A stretch of DNA of 64,000 bases from Iris pallida (GCA_029216955.1 JANAVB010003999.1:4460072-4524071); one strand, 5' to 3'. Positions 21,484 to 34,946 are shown, numbered from the stretch's first letter. Notes: generated by a model from the letters alone, not told the origin. Made by a program: numbers and translations.

Positions 21484-24400
21484 TGAACCCTCCATTCTTC
21501 GACGGCAGTGAAGATGCTATCGCTGCTGATGCGTGGCTTCAGGATACTGAGGTCATTCTAGAAGCAGTCAGGACTCCAGAGAACGAGAAGGTGGCCGTGG
21601 TGCGCCTGCAGTTATTGGATCTTGCCCGCAGCTGGTGGACGGCGCAGGCCGTCGGATTATTGGTGTCACGCCCCGATTCGTAGAGTCGTTTATTCACATA
21701 TTTTATCTCTTGGAATCGATCGTCCTCGCTTGGGCGTGATGCCGTACAAGTCTGGTATTGCACTTATACAAGACAAAGATGGTACATAATTGATTTTCTT
21801 CAAATAGGAACACATCGCAGCGGCAAAAGCAGATAAATTGAAGTTAATGAGGATAATCTTTCTTATTGAATAGAAGTACATCACTTCTTTATAGCAACGG
21901 AGATAAAAGGATAACTTGAAGTCACACAGAGATATATAGAACTTTATTCTCTTTATTGATAATTGAAGAAGAGTACAAGACTTGTATTGAAGTACAATGC
22001 TTACAACACATTTCACATTACATTGAAAGCCAACTGAACAATGCTACAAAGCTTACATTTGATACTTGGATACATTGGATTACAACTCGATATACCAACT
22101 TGGCTTACAACTCACTGGTACAACTGATTACAATGTTCTATACATTATGCCCTTTATAAACAGAAGACATCATCATGAACAAGGAGAGCTTCTGTATGCC
22201 CAATAAATCTTCGATGCCGCGGGACCAATCAAGCCAATCTTCGTGTGTAGAATATCCCAAGCACGAGCACCTGCCCACAAAACGTGGGTCAGCACATCAT
22301 CTATGTACTTACGAGCAGAATCCAACCCACTCGTCTAAACCAACACTAACTGGTCGATTTTAGCAAGCATTTACTAGAATGATCTTTCTACTTGGGCCTA
22401 GCATCAGTTTACAGTTCATGGGAAATCATCATAGTGAAGTATGTAAACATGTTCTTAGCAATATTCATGTGGACATATCATTATAGCATTCTTGGTATTA
22501 TCATGTAAAGGCATCATTGAGGCATCGTTAACATTATCATCTTAAACATGTTATGACAGTTCTCACTTCAAGCATCACTTAGCATGTATGTTATGTTTGA
22601 GCAATGTTTATAACAAGGCATCTTTCTAGCATACTGAATTCAACATGTTAAGCAGGTTCTCATATTGAAAGACTACGCATAGCATCATTTACTTGGCACG
22701 TTAAGCATGCAAGTTAAACCAACACATATATTAAGTATATCACATTTAAGTGATTTCTTACCGATAGCCAACTCCCTTGTATCTGCATAAAAATACAGGA
22801 TAATATGATACACTTACTCTGTCTGCACAAAACATTCGTTAGCATGCATCCTGACTACATGGTCGTTGGTGAAACTGTACCATAAAGGACTTTCCAACGG
22901 GTATTACGACGCACCATTCCAGGATAGGTTGCAAGCCTAGCCGAATGTTCCGTAATACCTCGTGCCACCATAGCACGACCAATGTATCCTCCCGGGTGGA
23001 ATCGGTCCCGGTGTCCCAGGTACCGTTCGAGGAAACTTACTCAGACTTGTACAAGTACGTCCACGACCATGCGAATGCGTGTCGACTCGATAACACAAAT
23101 GCATGGTAAAGCAACTGAAAGTAAGCAGAGCCAACAGTTCAACATCTCATCTCAATCCCGAGCCGTGTTCAACGACTAATCATTACCATCATTCTACTTG
23201 GTGATCTCCATGATCCCAAGCCTCATCATTCTCATTGTTTGTTCCATTGCAACATTTCTCATTACGTTCCTTCTAAGGAGGAACACCAGCATTCATTCAT
23301 TTTGAAGGGACCTGTAGTATTTCATTCATTTCATAGGAACAATAGCATATTCAATTCTTTTCTCATGTATCATTCATGCAGCATCTCATTATTCAAGTGA
23401 TTCATTCATTTCATCAATATTAAGTATATGGGACATTATCGATTCATTCTCCGGCATCAAGTTACATTAGCAGTTCGAGTGTGATTCAATCAGCAGTTTA
23501 ATATTCATGTCTTATTTATTTCAATAATTCTCAACATAGGCATCTCTATTATTCAGCAACTAAGACATGGAACATTTAGGGACAATTTATAGTATCACGT
23601 TATTCCATTTATTAAGAATGTAGGAATAAGGAGGAAGGAGGACAGTTTCACTTGCCTGCATAAAAGGGTCTTCTTATTCTGGTTGCACACATTCCTCCTA
23701 AGCGTAGCTCCACCAGCGAGCCACGTTCCAACACTTAATCCGTCTAGCCAGCTCAGAGAGACTGCATCAGTCTCAACTCTCTTGATTTCCAACATCAGTC
23801 ACGGTCTAACATTCTGATCCCATCCAACAAGCCAACCAAATGCCTCGTGCGGAGCGGGGTATTACAATTGGTACCTATTGCTAGGGCAGTATTTCGTGAA
23901 AGATTCTAGACCAAGTATTTCGATGTCGTAGTTCGGTACGATCTACAGACCAAGTTCACCAATTTGAAGCAGATGGACAGGACGGTCGATGGATATGCGG
24001 TCGAGTTTTTCAGACTCAGTCGGTTTGCTCCAACCTTGGTAGCGACCGAGTTCGACCGGGCTCAACGATTTTAGCAGGGGCTCCATCTCGAGATTTTATT
24101 GGCAGTAGATCAGTTTGAGCATCAGACTTTTGATGCGGTCTTGAGAGCAGCTAGGAGGCATGAGTATACCTCCCAGAGGATAGTGGACAGGACCGGAGAT
24201 CGGAAGAGATCTCACGGCCAGATGACCCAGTCTTCAGCACCAGCCCCGGCAGTTAGGGCTTTGACTATTGGAGTTCCCCGAAGGGCGAATTCGGTTACGT
24301 CGGTTCAGCATTCAACTCCGACGTCCCCTCAGCAACAGAAGCAGAAGCAGTCTTCCACAATGGGATGCACTCATTATGGAAAGCCAGGACACGTTGTTTC

Positions 24401-24657
24401 AGAGTGTCGCAGAGCACAGAGATTGTGTTTGTCTTGAGGGGTACCGGACCACAAGATAGGATCCTGCCTGAATAGGGCCAGTTTATCATCGGCCCAGACT
24501 AGTCCCTCGGTAAGGGGACCAGCACCAGTGCAGCAGCAGCAGCAGTACCAGCCTCCGAGGCCATTGCCGCCTCATGCACAAGCCTTCCAGCAGCAGAGAT
24601 CCCAGCAGTATGCGCAGGTCCAAGCTCAGATTCAGAACCGGCAGAGAGGTTCCTAGC
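21484..24657 (+). pseudogene. GyB gag, interrupted by a solo LTR
   Basis: Gag of the GyA/GyD type in two exon-like pieces, 21484-21663 and 23872-24657, separated by an inserted LTR plus its 5-bp duplication. It contains [33 protein letters not shown] and a zinc knuckle whose second Cys is Tyr (CTHYGKPGHVVSEC). Stops at 23907 and 24072 are both CAG to TAG; another follows the first knuckle. After the Gln-rich linker the frame ends at an internal deletion joining it to the 3' untranslated region. Confidence 0.85.
21664..23866 (-). mobile_element. Solo LTR 1 (2.2 kb) in GyB gag
   Basis: Bounded by TGTCACGCCCC and GGGGTATTACA, with perfect 5-bp target duplications ATTGG at 21659-21663 and 23867-23871. 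There is no coding sequence, primer site or second LTR, so it is a solo LTR left by LTR-LTR recombination. Minus orientation is inferred because chromovirus LTRs commonly end GGGGCGTGACA. Its body is rich in CATT/CATC words and is unlike the other LTRs here. Confidence 0.88.
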
Positions 24658-24801
24658 AGAATGTCTTCCCTCTTCCTCATGCCTTCAAATTCCTTGCTTG
24701 CATGATTGATTGTTTGATTGATTGCTTAGTATAGCTTGTCCTTGCCTCTCTAGCCTCTTGATTAAATTTCGAAGACGAAATTCTTTTAAGGTGGGTAGAG
24801 T
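24658..24801 (+). other. GyB 3' untranslated region and polypurine tract
   Basis: Contains TTGATTGATTG and CTTGCTTGCATG tracts and ends TTTAAGGTGGGTAGAGT directly before the LTR. It is closely similar in role to the GyD tract. Confidence 0.75.
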
Positions 24802-25489
24802 TGTAATGTCCGTGGTTCGTATTACGTATTTTGGAATACATGTACGTATTTTGTCTCGTATTGTATGTCTCCTTGCTTGGTTTAATTGGGCATTTCTTTG
24901 CTTGGTTCATCTTGGTTCGGTTCGGCTTGTTGGCTTGGTTCGATTTTGTTGGAGAACCAACCCACCTACCTACCACCACCATCACCATTTATTAACCCCC
25001 ACTCTTTTCTCTCTCTTTATTTATTCTTCTTCTTCCCCACTATCACTTCTCCACCAACCTGAGAGAGAGGAAGGTGTAGGCAAGTGCATCTTGCTTCATG
25101 AATGAAGTCCATTTTTATTGTTCCATTGTCTTCCTCATGTGTTTCTAACCCACTTTAGTACTTAGCATTTTTTATTTCTGTGGTTAATTTCTTGTAGATC
25201 TAGCCTTGTGGTATTTTCGTTTTCTATGAATTTTGATCTATCAAACTTGTATATTTTTGCTAGTTGATGGTTCCATGTTGTAGAGAATTCTATTTTACCT
25301 AGATTTGACCTATGGGAGTCTGGATTTGGGTTCCTAATGTTGTTTGGAGGAGCATGGAGTCTATGGTATTTTTCAGGGACATGTTCTCTGTGGGAGCCAT
25401 TAATTGTACTTTGGCCATATGCAACATTGAGTTGCTGAGCCGCATGAGCATTCTTAGCTCTGAGCCGTATGAACATTAATTATTAGCCT

Positions 25490-26340
25490 TGGCCGCATGG
25501 GCCTTTGTCCATTAGCATTAAATATTTCCAAGTGAGCCGCATGGCCTTAGGCATTAGCATTTAATAATTGCATGCTTTTAGCAGTTGCTTGCATGGAACA
25601 CAATATCAGCCGCATAAGGCCTATTGCCCTGCTGAGCCGCATAAGGCCAATTGCATTATGGCCGCATGGCCTTTGCATGTATTCACTTGCATGCTTATAT
25701 AATTTTGGCCGCATGGCCTATGTAACAATGTTGGCCGTATGGCCTTTTATTAAATGCATGCATGCACTAGCAATAATTTGCATGGTCATTTGTTAGTTGA
25801 GGCCGCATGGACATTTGTAATCCATTTAGCCGCATAAGCCAATGGTGTATTTTGTCAGCCGCATAGGCCATCAAATACTTACTTGGTCGCAAGGCCCTTG
25901 CTAGCATGCTTGCTACTTGCATGCATAAGTAAATTGCTTGCATGCTTACGCTTGCATGCATATAATTAATACTTTTATGCATTTGCATGCTTAGCAATTC
26001 ATGGCCGCATGGATTATTAGTCTTGGCCGCATGTATAAGTGCTCAGCCGCATGCTTATATATATAATTTTGGCCACAATTTAATATTTTTGGCCGCATGT
26101 GATCAGCATTGGCCGTATGGATTTGATTAAATAGACCGCATGGATTTGATCAAGTTGCATGCATTTTGCTTACGTAAGAAATTTCATTTGCATGCAATGC
26201 ATGCTTGTATATTTAAGTAATAGCTTGGCCATTAGTTGGCCATTTAATTATTGCATGGCTACTATTAATAAGTTGGCCGCATGCATCAGCTTTGCATGCT
26301 TATATATTTAATTGTTGCTGGCCGCATGGCCATTTAAATT
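25490..26340. repeat. Irregular GGCCGCATG/TTGCATGC repeat field in GyB LTR
   Basis: More than twenty copies of the word GCCGCAT(A)(A)GG or GGCCGCATG interspersed with TTGCATGCAT words, without fixed spacing. It occupies the same slot of the LTR that holds a minisatellite in the related elements. Confidence 0.75.
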
Positions 26341-26897
26341 AATTGTTTGACAAATTTCTCCTGAGCTGCATGATTCCTCCACGGCCCTTGCTCCTGCTAA
26401 TATTTAATCATCACATGTATGCTTGTGCCATATTAATTGTTCCATGACATGATGGTGGCCCGACGTGGCGCACTCCTGACAAATGATCCGTTGTGTTATA
26501 CTTTTGACAAATGATATGACATGATAGTGGCCCGACGTGGCGCACTCCTGACAAGTAAACTTGATATGATAAACTTGACATGGTAAACATGACATGATAT
26601 ATATTTTGAAGGCTGTTGCGACGGCTAGCTTGACATGACAAGATTTAATAACCTGGACACCGTGGACGATTGTAATTGTACAAATAAACCCGTCTTGTCT
26701 TGCATCATGTCTAGGACAGGATCCCTGAGTACCACGGTCAGGGGTACTTACTGTAAATTGACTAAGGCTAATAACTAGAATAATTCAATAGTCATAAAGA
26801 GATCTCCCAGCTACAGGCAATTCCGTAACCTGGACGCACTTGTGGATTTGTAGCCTGCCGACGAGTAGGGTACATTTCCAGCACACTGTCATGTGTT

Positions 26898-29800
26898 TGT
26901 GAGACCCGTCTCACTGTATCGATAATTTACACGGATACGTGTTTATCTGGGCCGTATTTCGTATTTATCGATTTGCGTGATATTTTAAAATTTTCCTAAG
27001 AGTAGGATTTTATGACTTGGTTTAACTTGGATTTGGTTTTATTTGGTTCGGTTCCACTTTGACTTGGTTTGGTTTAGTTTGGTTCTTTATGAGATAAGGT
27101 GTATGGTTTAGATTGAGTGGAGAGGAATGAATGATGGAGATTGCTTGGGCTTGTTATATAAGCCACCTACCACTCTCTTTCCTCCATTATTTTCATTTTT
27201 TATTTCCATCTTCATCTTCTTCCTCCAGCCCATGGCAAGTAAACCTTGCCGAATGTTGGACGATTTCTATTTTGTTTGTTCCATTCTCTTTATTGTCACA
27301 TTCTAAGCATGTTTAGAACTTGGAGTTTTCGATTTTACCGGGTGGATTCTTGTAGATCTAAGTTTATATCATTTTTGGTTTTCTTGGATTTTGATCTACC
27401 AAACTTACTTGTTTTCGAAAACTAATTGTTCCATGTTGTAGAGAATTTTATTCTACCTAATTTTGACCTTTGAAAAGTTGGATTTGGACTTGTTTTGACC
27501 AAGTTATGGACTTTTGAAGCTTTGGGTTCAAACCATGGAGTTCTTGCTGTTTTGGAGAAGACAGTGAGCAGTGCGCGAGCTTTTTAGCTTGTGCCACTGA
27601 GCTGTGCGCGCTCTTTAGTGCAGCACAGTCTGGACTTCATACGCTGCCTTTTGGGAGCGTATGTCTTGCATACGCTGTCTTGACAAGGAGTCGTATGGAC
27701 CCCATACGCTGCCTTTTGGAGCGTATGTCTTGTATGCGCTCTCTTGGGTGACAAGGAGTCCTATGGAGTCCATACGCTGTCTTTTGAGCGTATGACTTGC
27801 CCTGAGCGTATGACCTTGCCCTGAGCGTATGACTTGCCCTGAGCGTATGACTTGCCCTGAGCGTATGACCTTGCCCTGAGCGTATGACTTGCCCTGAGCG
27901 TATGACTTGCCCTGTATGACCTTGCCCTGAGCGTATGACTTGCCCTGAGCGTATGACTTGTCCTGAGCGTATGACCTTGCCCTGAGCGTATGGCCTTTGG
28001 CTGACTTGGTCTTATGTCAGCGGGTCAGTTGGTTTTATTTTTCCTTATTGCTTGGCTCTTCTATAGCCCTGTATATTGATATTTTATTAGATATTTAACG
28101 TCCATTTTATATCCTTACGCCTTTTGTCTTGAACTTGATAATCATGAATTTACTTGAAATGTTTGGAATTGATAACTAGCATGACTTGATAGTGACCCTG
28201 AGCCGCAGGGCTCCTTCCTATGCCTTGTCCAGCTATTTAAATTATGGTTATTATTATTTCTCTATTGTAATTTGATCTTAATGATGACTTGTGCCTTGTA
28301 ACCTCAGCATAACTTGAGTCCCCTGATTGAATGCTTGCACTATACTGTCCTATACTTGTCCCCTGAACACGACAGTGACCCGTAGTGGTGCACTCCTGAT
28401 TAATGACCTGACATGACCTGATGGTGGCCCGTCGTGGCGCACTCTTGACCAGTAAACTTGACATGACAATGACATGATAGTGGCCCGTCGTGGCGCACTC
28501 CTGACAAGTAGACCTGACCTGATATATTTTGAATAGATGTTACGACGGCCACCTGACATGATATGACCTGTATAAATAAATGGCCTGGACACTGTGGATG
28601 ATTGTGTTTGTACAAATGAACCCGTCTTGTCTTGCATCATGTCTAGGACATGAATCCCTGGTTTTCCACGGTCAGGGATTCATACTGAATATGGCTAGGA
28701 TTAATGACTAGATTGATCAAATAGTTCATAGAGAATTTCCCAGTTACCTGTTGCCCCTTTGGTCCCTGCCTTATATATATACATGGGATTTGTTGCTATC
28801 TGTCGAGATGAGCGCACTTCCAGCCCTCCGTCGAGCGTGGTACCTTAGGACACATGTATCTTACTACAGTGTGTCTGCTATATCCAGCTATCTTTTTCTT
28901 TTCTTGCTGGGATCACTCAGGTAGTAACAAACAGGTAACCGGACTTGGAATTTTCATTGCATCTTGCTAGTAACTAGGCCTGTGATAACCCTAGTTAGTT
29001 AAAGTATCAAGCCGTAATTATTGTTTGGCCGTGATTGATTGGATGGAGTCTAGTCCAGCTTTGTCTCGTCCTGATCCTGTACAATTTTTGGCATGATATG
29101 ATTATTCGTGCTTTATCTTAATTCTATATCATGAATAATTGCATGACCAGATTTCTTATATTTTCTTGCCGATAAATGGTGGGAGAAACCAAGTTCGGTT
29201 CAGACGAAGGGTTACAACCCCGGTCCTTGTTTGGTTTACGGGTTGTAACCTAGTTATCTGAATAGTCCCATGGTTATTCCATCGTATATCACCCACCCAG
29301 ATCCAGTTCCTAATTGTTCCAGGATAATGATTGTCACTCTATGATTGTCACTTAATGATCCATTTATTTAACATGTTCTCCAGTTTACTTTATGTCAATA
29401 ATGATTTACTTACAGTTTTCCTATGATCGGGACGAGTGCATTGGTACTGCACAAATCTCGATCCTCCCTTACTTATTGCTTGCTTTGTTTACTAATGATT
29501 GCTGGTTTTAAGTTCATAGTTCGGCCTCCTTTGTGGTACTTGCTATTTGGGGTCTGACCCCACTGGTTTTGCATGGCCAGGTTCTAATAGAAGAGCCCGA
29601 AGAATCTACCGCACCATCTACTCGACGGTGACCAGCCGGAGCACCAGAGTGCCTCAGTGGGTTTCTTTTTTATTCTTCCACTGATATGTGAATTCTCTTC
29701 TTGTAACGTTTAGCCCCGAGCACGTGTTTAGCTCGTGTTTTGGTATTTTCCTTGATATTGTAGCCTACGGGCATAAACATGATATGTGTATTCTAGACTA

Positions 29801-30115
29801 TAGCTAGTCCTTATCATGTATGACTAATACTCTAGCTAGTCCTCAGTTCTGTGGTACTGGCTTCATGATCCTTCATGTATATGGTTCGGGACGTCTTACT
29901 ATTGTATGTATGATGATCGTACTCTTTGCTCTTGTATAATTGCCTGTGATTGAGATACCTAGGATTGTTAAACCATAGGATTGACTGATGGCTTGTAGAG
30001 TAACCCCCATGTCTTGACAGCTTATACGTGATTTCAGAGTATTAACGTACTTTGGGATTGCGTAGCTGGCTATGTCTGCCCCCGCTCTCCGGTATTCCTG
30101 TTCTGGGGCGTGACA
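26898..30115 (+). mobile_element. Solo LTR 2 (3.2 kb) inside the GyB LTR
   Basis: Perfect 5-bp duplications GTGTT (26893-26897 and 30116-30120) flank TGTGAGACCC...GGGGCGTGACA. There is no interior. The first bases contain the palindrome GTGAGACCCGTCTCAC. Related to the GyC LTR: both have GCGTATG/CATACGC words, the GTGGCCCGTCGTGGCGCACTC repeats and the GGTTACAACCCCGG block. An LTR inserted into the LTR of a related element. Confidence 0.9.
27786..27990. repeat. 18/19-bp minisatellite in solo LTR 2
   Basis: About eleven units of GAGCGTATGAC(C)TTGCCCT, with 18- and 19-base forms alternating irregularly and one unit lacking GAGCG. Preceded by longer, older-looking CATACGCTG...GAGCGTATG units. 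Confidence 0.88.
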
Positions 30116-31141
30116 GTGTTGCACCCTTATTGTACTAATATTCGACCTGGGTAACCTGGATGGTCTGCATGGCTTGTGGCTGTGGAAGAATCTCGCTGCA
30201 TCTTGCTAGTAACTAGGCATGTGATAACCCTAGTTAGTTAAAGTATCAAGTCGTACTTATTGCTTGGCCGTGATTGTTGGATGAGGTATAATCTGTCTAG
30301 TCTTGTCTTGATCTTGTACAAGATTGTTACATGACCTGATTTTTTTATATTATCTTGTCGATAAATGGTGGAAAACCAAGTTCCGTTCAGATGAAGGGTT
30401 ACAACCCCGGTCCTTGTTTGGTTTACGGGTTGTAACCTGGTTATCTGAATAGTTTCATGGTTATCTCGTCGTATATCATCCTGTCATATTTTTCTATATA
30501 TCCTGTCTTTTATTATTTATTATTATTCTTGTGCTAATTGTTGGTTATAGTTCCTAAGTGAAGCCTCCTTTCTGGTACTTGCTCTTTCTGGGGTCTGACC
30601 CAGCTGATTTTGTATGGCCAGATATCGGAGCAGCACCAGAGGATCTACCGACTTTCTAGCCCGATGGTGACCACCAGGCATAACCAGGGCAACGAGTGGA
30701 TTATTTTTGGCTCTCCCACTCTATTGTAAAAATATTCTTTTGAGGCGTTTAGCCGACGAGCACGTGTTAGCTCGATTGTACTTTATTACTGTCTGCCTAC
30801 GGGCTGTAACATGATTGACAATCCTAGGGTTGATCATGTATGACTAAACTCTTGCTAGTCCTCACATTTTGTAATGACAAGCTTCATGATCAGCTGAATA
30901 TGTAATGTTTGGGATGCCTTACTATTGTATATTTGGTGATCTTACATCTTGTAACTTTACTTGCTTGCTTGAGATTGAGACATTTAGGCTTGTTATTGAC
31001 CATAGGAGACTGATGGCTTGTAGTTAAACCCTCATATATCTAGACAGCCGTGACCGTATAGTGAGGTGGATTCCATTTTATTATACGTAGCTGGCTATGT
31101 GCGCTCCCGCTCTCCAGTATTCTGGCTTGTGGGGCGTGACA

Positions 31142-31830
31142 TCGGTCTTTCCATTACACATTCAATATAAACATTAAAGTCTATAAAGTCAATAGAATCT
31201 AAATCTCATCAGACACAAATCGTTCAACTCTATTTCTAGAGATGTGACCTAATCGCTTATGTCATAATGAGGCTAAAAAAAATAATGTTAATTTTGCATT
31301 TAGTACCACATGACTTCACTTGCAAGGTTTTATTATAAGATGCAATAGCTTCAACTGAATATAGGTTATCATAAACCTTAAGGGAACCGTTACCAATAAT
31401 ATTTAAATTTAAAGATAGACTAAACTTATTGTTTCCAAATGAACAATGATAACCAGATTTGTCCATTAAGGAAACTGAAACTGAATTTCGTCAAAAAGAA
31501 GGTACAATAAAAGTGTCTATCAAATCCAAATAATAATCGGTTCCTAAAAATAACCTAAAATGTCATATTGCTTTCACTTTTACCAAATTGTCGTCACCCA
31601 CATAGATGTATCTTTCACCATCAATTGACTTTCGGTAACTCAGACAACCTTGCCTAGAACATTAATGTGGGTAGTCCCACCAGAATCTAACTACCATAAT
31701 TTTTTTGGTACTAAATCTAAATTAACCTCAGAATAGATCAAATTTAGAAATATACTTTTCTTTATACGCCATGCGTGGTACTTTGTACATTTCTTCCTTA
31801 TGTGTCATGTTTTATCACAAAAGAACAACC
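31142..31830 (-). pseudogene. Copia T zinc knuckle, protease and pre-integrase region
   Basis: Minus strand from 31830: a knuckle-like CFFC...H...C stretch followed by KYHAW, then LDSGGTTHINVLGKVV (protease active site, near 31690). The pre-integrase domain follows (GNNKFSLSLNLNIIGNGSLK, 31466-31257), then HISRNRVERFVSD. The next residues should enter the integrase core, but the GyB boundary intervenes and the core is absent on the other side too. Confidence 0.78.
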
Positions 31831-33583
31831 CTTAATTTTATATTGTTGTTTCTTTTGATCTGGACCCTTAGCAGCTACTGTATTCATTTCTTTTTGCCCT
31901 TAAAGTTTATCCCATTAAACATGAAAATTAAAATCTTATTGGCAGATATTTTAACAACATTAACTGTAAAGAGAACAAAGCAACAAAAAATAAACATGCT
32001 CTAACAAATAACCAAAGCGTAAAATATAGTCAAACAAATTCAATTAATGGTGAACCCATCTCAAGATACCTAGTACATCATTAATATCAAGTCTTTGGAC
32101 AGTGATATTAACTGCAAGTGGTATTCTTGGTGTAATGATCAAACGTTGATAATAAGTCATGTCAAATAATAAGCCTATCTTTGGATCGGATTATTATTCA
32201 CATGTAAACCGTATAATTGTCACACATTTATCACCACAAGTATGTGTGCAATTCGGCCAAGTATTAACCTTCCTTTGAGCCGGCTAATACTCGCATAAAT
32301 TTACACACACAAACATCTAACATCCCTCATAGACTATCTACGCAAGAGAGGTCACTTTGGCGACATCTTGTTTCAATGGGTCTATTTAGAATATTAGACG
32401 ACTATTGCTAGTCACAAAAGGCACCCACAAAAATTGAATGTTGACTAAATTTTACAAAATCGAATCATGTCCAAAACTTTATGTACATGCATAATTAAAA
32501 TATTACAACTCAAATAAGATAATCATAAGCATATGAATCTCTTTACATGATTCAAACAAATATTCTTAATTTGACTAAACTGAGCATTGTCAACATAATA
32601 AAATTTACGTAATATTTTACTGAAGATATGGACCAATAGATTGTTTCAAATAACCCATAAAGATTATATTAAAATAATCTGCTGAAGATTTGTATGTCAA
32701 TAGATTACATCAAATATAGGACTTAAAACATAAATTTATTGGAAACTAAATTTATGCCAAACATAAAATTGTCTATATTTGATTCCAATTTGTCCTCCAA
32801 TGATCAACTTAGATTAGAAAACACTCTAAATTGAGTAACACCAAATATCTATCAGCATGAGTAATTGGAATCTAACCGACATTCCATATTATCACATGTC
32901 CAGCAATAAGCATATCCATGCATATTTAATATAATGGAGAATTTCTACGGTCATTATCACATGCGTCCATATCTAATATTTAAGTATGAACTGAGAGATC
33001 ATTACTGTACATAAATTATGAATTCTATCAAGATTTTCTTAATATGGCGATCAAATCAACGAAGGATTGACAGCAAATCAATGTACTTATAAGCAATGGA
33101 GAACCATGTATGCAAAAAATAAAATAAATAAATTATGATGTGCAAACATGTTGGAACAGTTGTTTATGTACGGAAACAACTCAGAAATAGAAGACAAGAT
33201 CCCAATAGTTGTTCTCTTTATTTAGCCGTCTAATACAACACTAAGGAAATATATAAATTATATTCCACCATAAATTATAACCCACAATGTGTAGTACTGC
33301 CAACAATTTTGATCAAACAACACAAACATAAGTGCCATCCTAGTCCATTAATTATGGATGTATCGTTTGGATACATGTCCAGCATGATCTGGCCGGAACA
33401 AAATTTTATTCGTGTATCAAGAAATCAGTTATTGGGAAACTATAGATCTAATATTCGTGTATCATAAATATTATTTTATGAACCATTTGAACCCTAAATT
33501 AAAATTAGAATGAAGGATCTATGATTTCTGAACAATAACAAAAAATTGATTCTGAAACATCAACCTCATAAATCAAACATGAA
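31831..33583 (-). other. Copia T gag region and leader, decayed beyond recognition
   Basis: Position between primer site and zinc knuckle implies gag, but I find no long frame or motif. AT-rich, stop-dense sequence. Confidence 0.5.
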
Positions 33584-33596
33584 GGCTCTGATACCA
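33584..33596 (-). other. Copia T primer-binding site
   Basis: Minus strand TGGTATCAGAGCC, initiator-Met type, two bases inside the LTR. Confidence 0.92.
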
Positions 33597-33598
33597 CT

Positions 33599-34069
33599 TG
33601 TTAGAATTTTATTGTACCATGTCAATTCATGAGATGAAGAACAAAATTAAATTGCGAAAGCGTACATGAATCCATTGCTAGGCTTGATGGATCTTGAAGC
33701 GGTCGTCCTTTTATGGGGTTCGATCTTCCAACTTGCTACGATCCTTAATGACAAAAAAGAATCTGAATCCTTTATCCCTCTCTTTCTGTTGATGGGGATG
33801 CAGAAGAGAAAAAGAGAAAACCTCTCTTTTCGTGGCCGTATAAGTTGGAGACCATAACCCTAATGAATACATATATTTATATATTTTGATATTTCTAATT
33901 TGGCCCCTCATCAAATTAGAATTATCTCCGGTAACTATACATTAATTTCATAACAATTATACCCTTAAACCAATTTTCAAATAGACCACTTTAATTTGGC
34001 TTAATTATTTAGATAGCCCAACACAATTAATTTTACATGTGTGGCCCCATATTATTGAATAATCCAACA
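33599..34069 (-). repeat. Copia T 5' LTR (471 bp)
   Basis: Plus strand TGTTAGAATTTT...AATCCAACA. Its outer 110 bp match 18483-18592 and 3343-3452. Divergence between the two LTR ends is plainly higher than in the gypsy pairs. Confidence 0.9.
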
Positions 34070-34241
34070 GTGGGTCCTACACATGTTTGAGCATTTTAAA
34101 CTGCCCAGCACTATATAGTACCCCAAAAAAAGAACACTTTTTCGGCAAAGCCAATATGAATAGGGATTTCTCATCACCTTTCTCTGCCCCTACCCTTAGT
34201 ATTTGTTTATTATATTTTATAAATATTTTCAAAAAGTATAT

Positions 34242-34327
<86 letters not shown>

Positions 34328-34946
34328 ACATTTTATTTATTATTATTATTATATTGGATCTCACTTAAGATAACTTTGAAGAACACATAAGTAAAGGGGA
34401 TTTTCCTCCACCTACTAAAATTTGTTATTGTACAGTGCTTGGATATTTTTATTTATATGCCAAGTTCATGAAAGTCTATTTGCATGAGAAATACGGCATA
34501 TATAACATTTATTAAGGCATATTCTCGGTTAGTCACAAAAATGGAGGGTTCTTTGTGTCTAGTATAATTGACTTAATTTGTCGCAATGTCGATGTGTCAA
34601 CCGACTCGGTCTTTATGAAACAAAAGGGCACTAAAATAATATTTTTGTAGAGGTAAAGTTAACTATGTAGAAAAATTGCATCTTGAATTTGTTAGTCTTA
34701 TCAGTACAATCAAGGACTATTACGTCGTCGCAGAAGAATCATACAAGTGAGTGCAATAAGTTTAATCACAAAAGAAGGAAAAAAATTTATTATTTTATGG
34801 ATTTCTCCTATGCTCCCCCACATAGTTATACTCGGTGAGAAATTTTAAACTTGTTGCATTGTCATTCTTCTTCTTATATTATTATCCTTAGATAACATCC
34901 GAGCGTTGTAAATTGTCCTTCGCATTGACTTGTTATTCTTTCTTTT
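34070..34946. other. AT-rich sequence with (TA)n tract, no gene
   Basis: Starts with the probable Copia T target duplication GTGGG. Apart from the microsatellite at 34247-34321 I recognise nothing. Confidence 0.5.
34247..34321. repeat. (TA)n microsatellite, about 37 repeats
   Basis: Uninterrupted TA dinucleotides over 75 bases. Self-complementary and expected to be length-polymorphic; translated frames across it are artefacts. Confidence 0.97.

Larger units (their letters stand above)
21079..31141 (+). mobile_element. GyB: plus-strand gypsy deletion derivative with two nested solo LTRs
   Basis: Starts TGTAATGCCC at 21079 and ends GGGGCGTGACA at 31141. Flanks are TTGGT (21074-21078) and TCGGT (31142-31146), a 5-bp target duplication with one mismatch. 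The inside is a truncated 5' LTR, part of gag, a jump to the 3' untranslated region and polypurine tract (AAGGTGGGTAGAG), then the 3' LTR. Protease, RT, RNase H and integrase are gone, so it could only move with help. The host reading is Copia T on both sides. Confidence 0.85.
24802..31141 (+). repeat. GyB 3' LTR, split by solo LTR 2
   Basis: Pieces 24802-26897 and 30121-31141, about 3.1 kb once the insertion and one target duplication are discounted. Starts TGTAATGTCC, ends GGGGCGTGACA. Shares with the other gypsy LTRs the purine-rich repeat-unit block containing GGCCCGACGTGGCGCACTCC (26450-26560) and the GGTTACAACCCCGG region near 30400. Confidence 0.87.
18483..34069 (-). mobile_element. 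Copia T: old Ty1/copia element, interrupted by GyB
   Basis: Right LTR 33599-34069, initiator-Met primer site 33584-33596, decayed gag/protease/pre-integrase (31142-33583), integrase C-terminus, RT and RNase H (21078-19055), polypurine tract at 18593 and the remaining 110 bp of the 3' LTR (18483-18592), whose other part lies beyond GyA. Coding sequence is riddled with stops and frameshifts, and the integrase core is missing, so it is far older than the gypsy elements inside it. GTGGG at 34070-34074 should be one target duplication. Confidence 0.85.

Noticed and set aside
25490..26340. GGCCGCATG field as a CRISPR-like or regularly spaced array
   Set aside because: Spacing is irregular, units are 9-12 bp, and it lies in a plant LTR; simple word expansion explains it.
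34077..34364. Hydrophobic Ile-Tyr repeat protein
   Set aside because: Translation of the (TA)n microsatellite.
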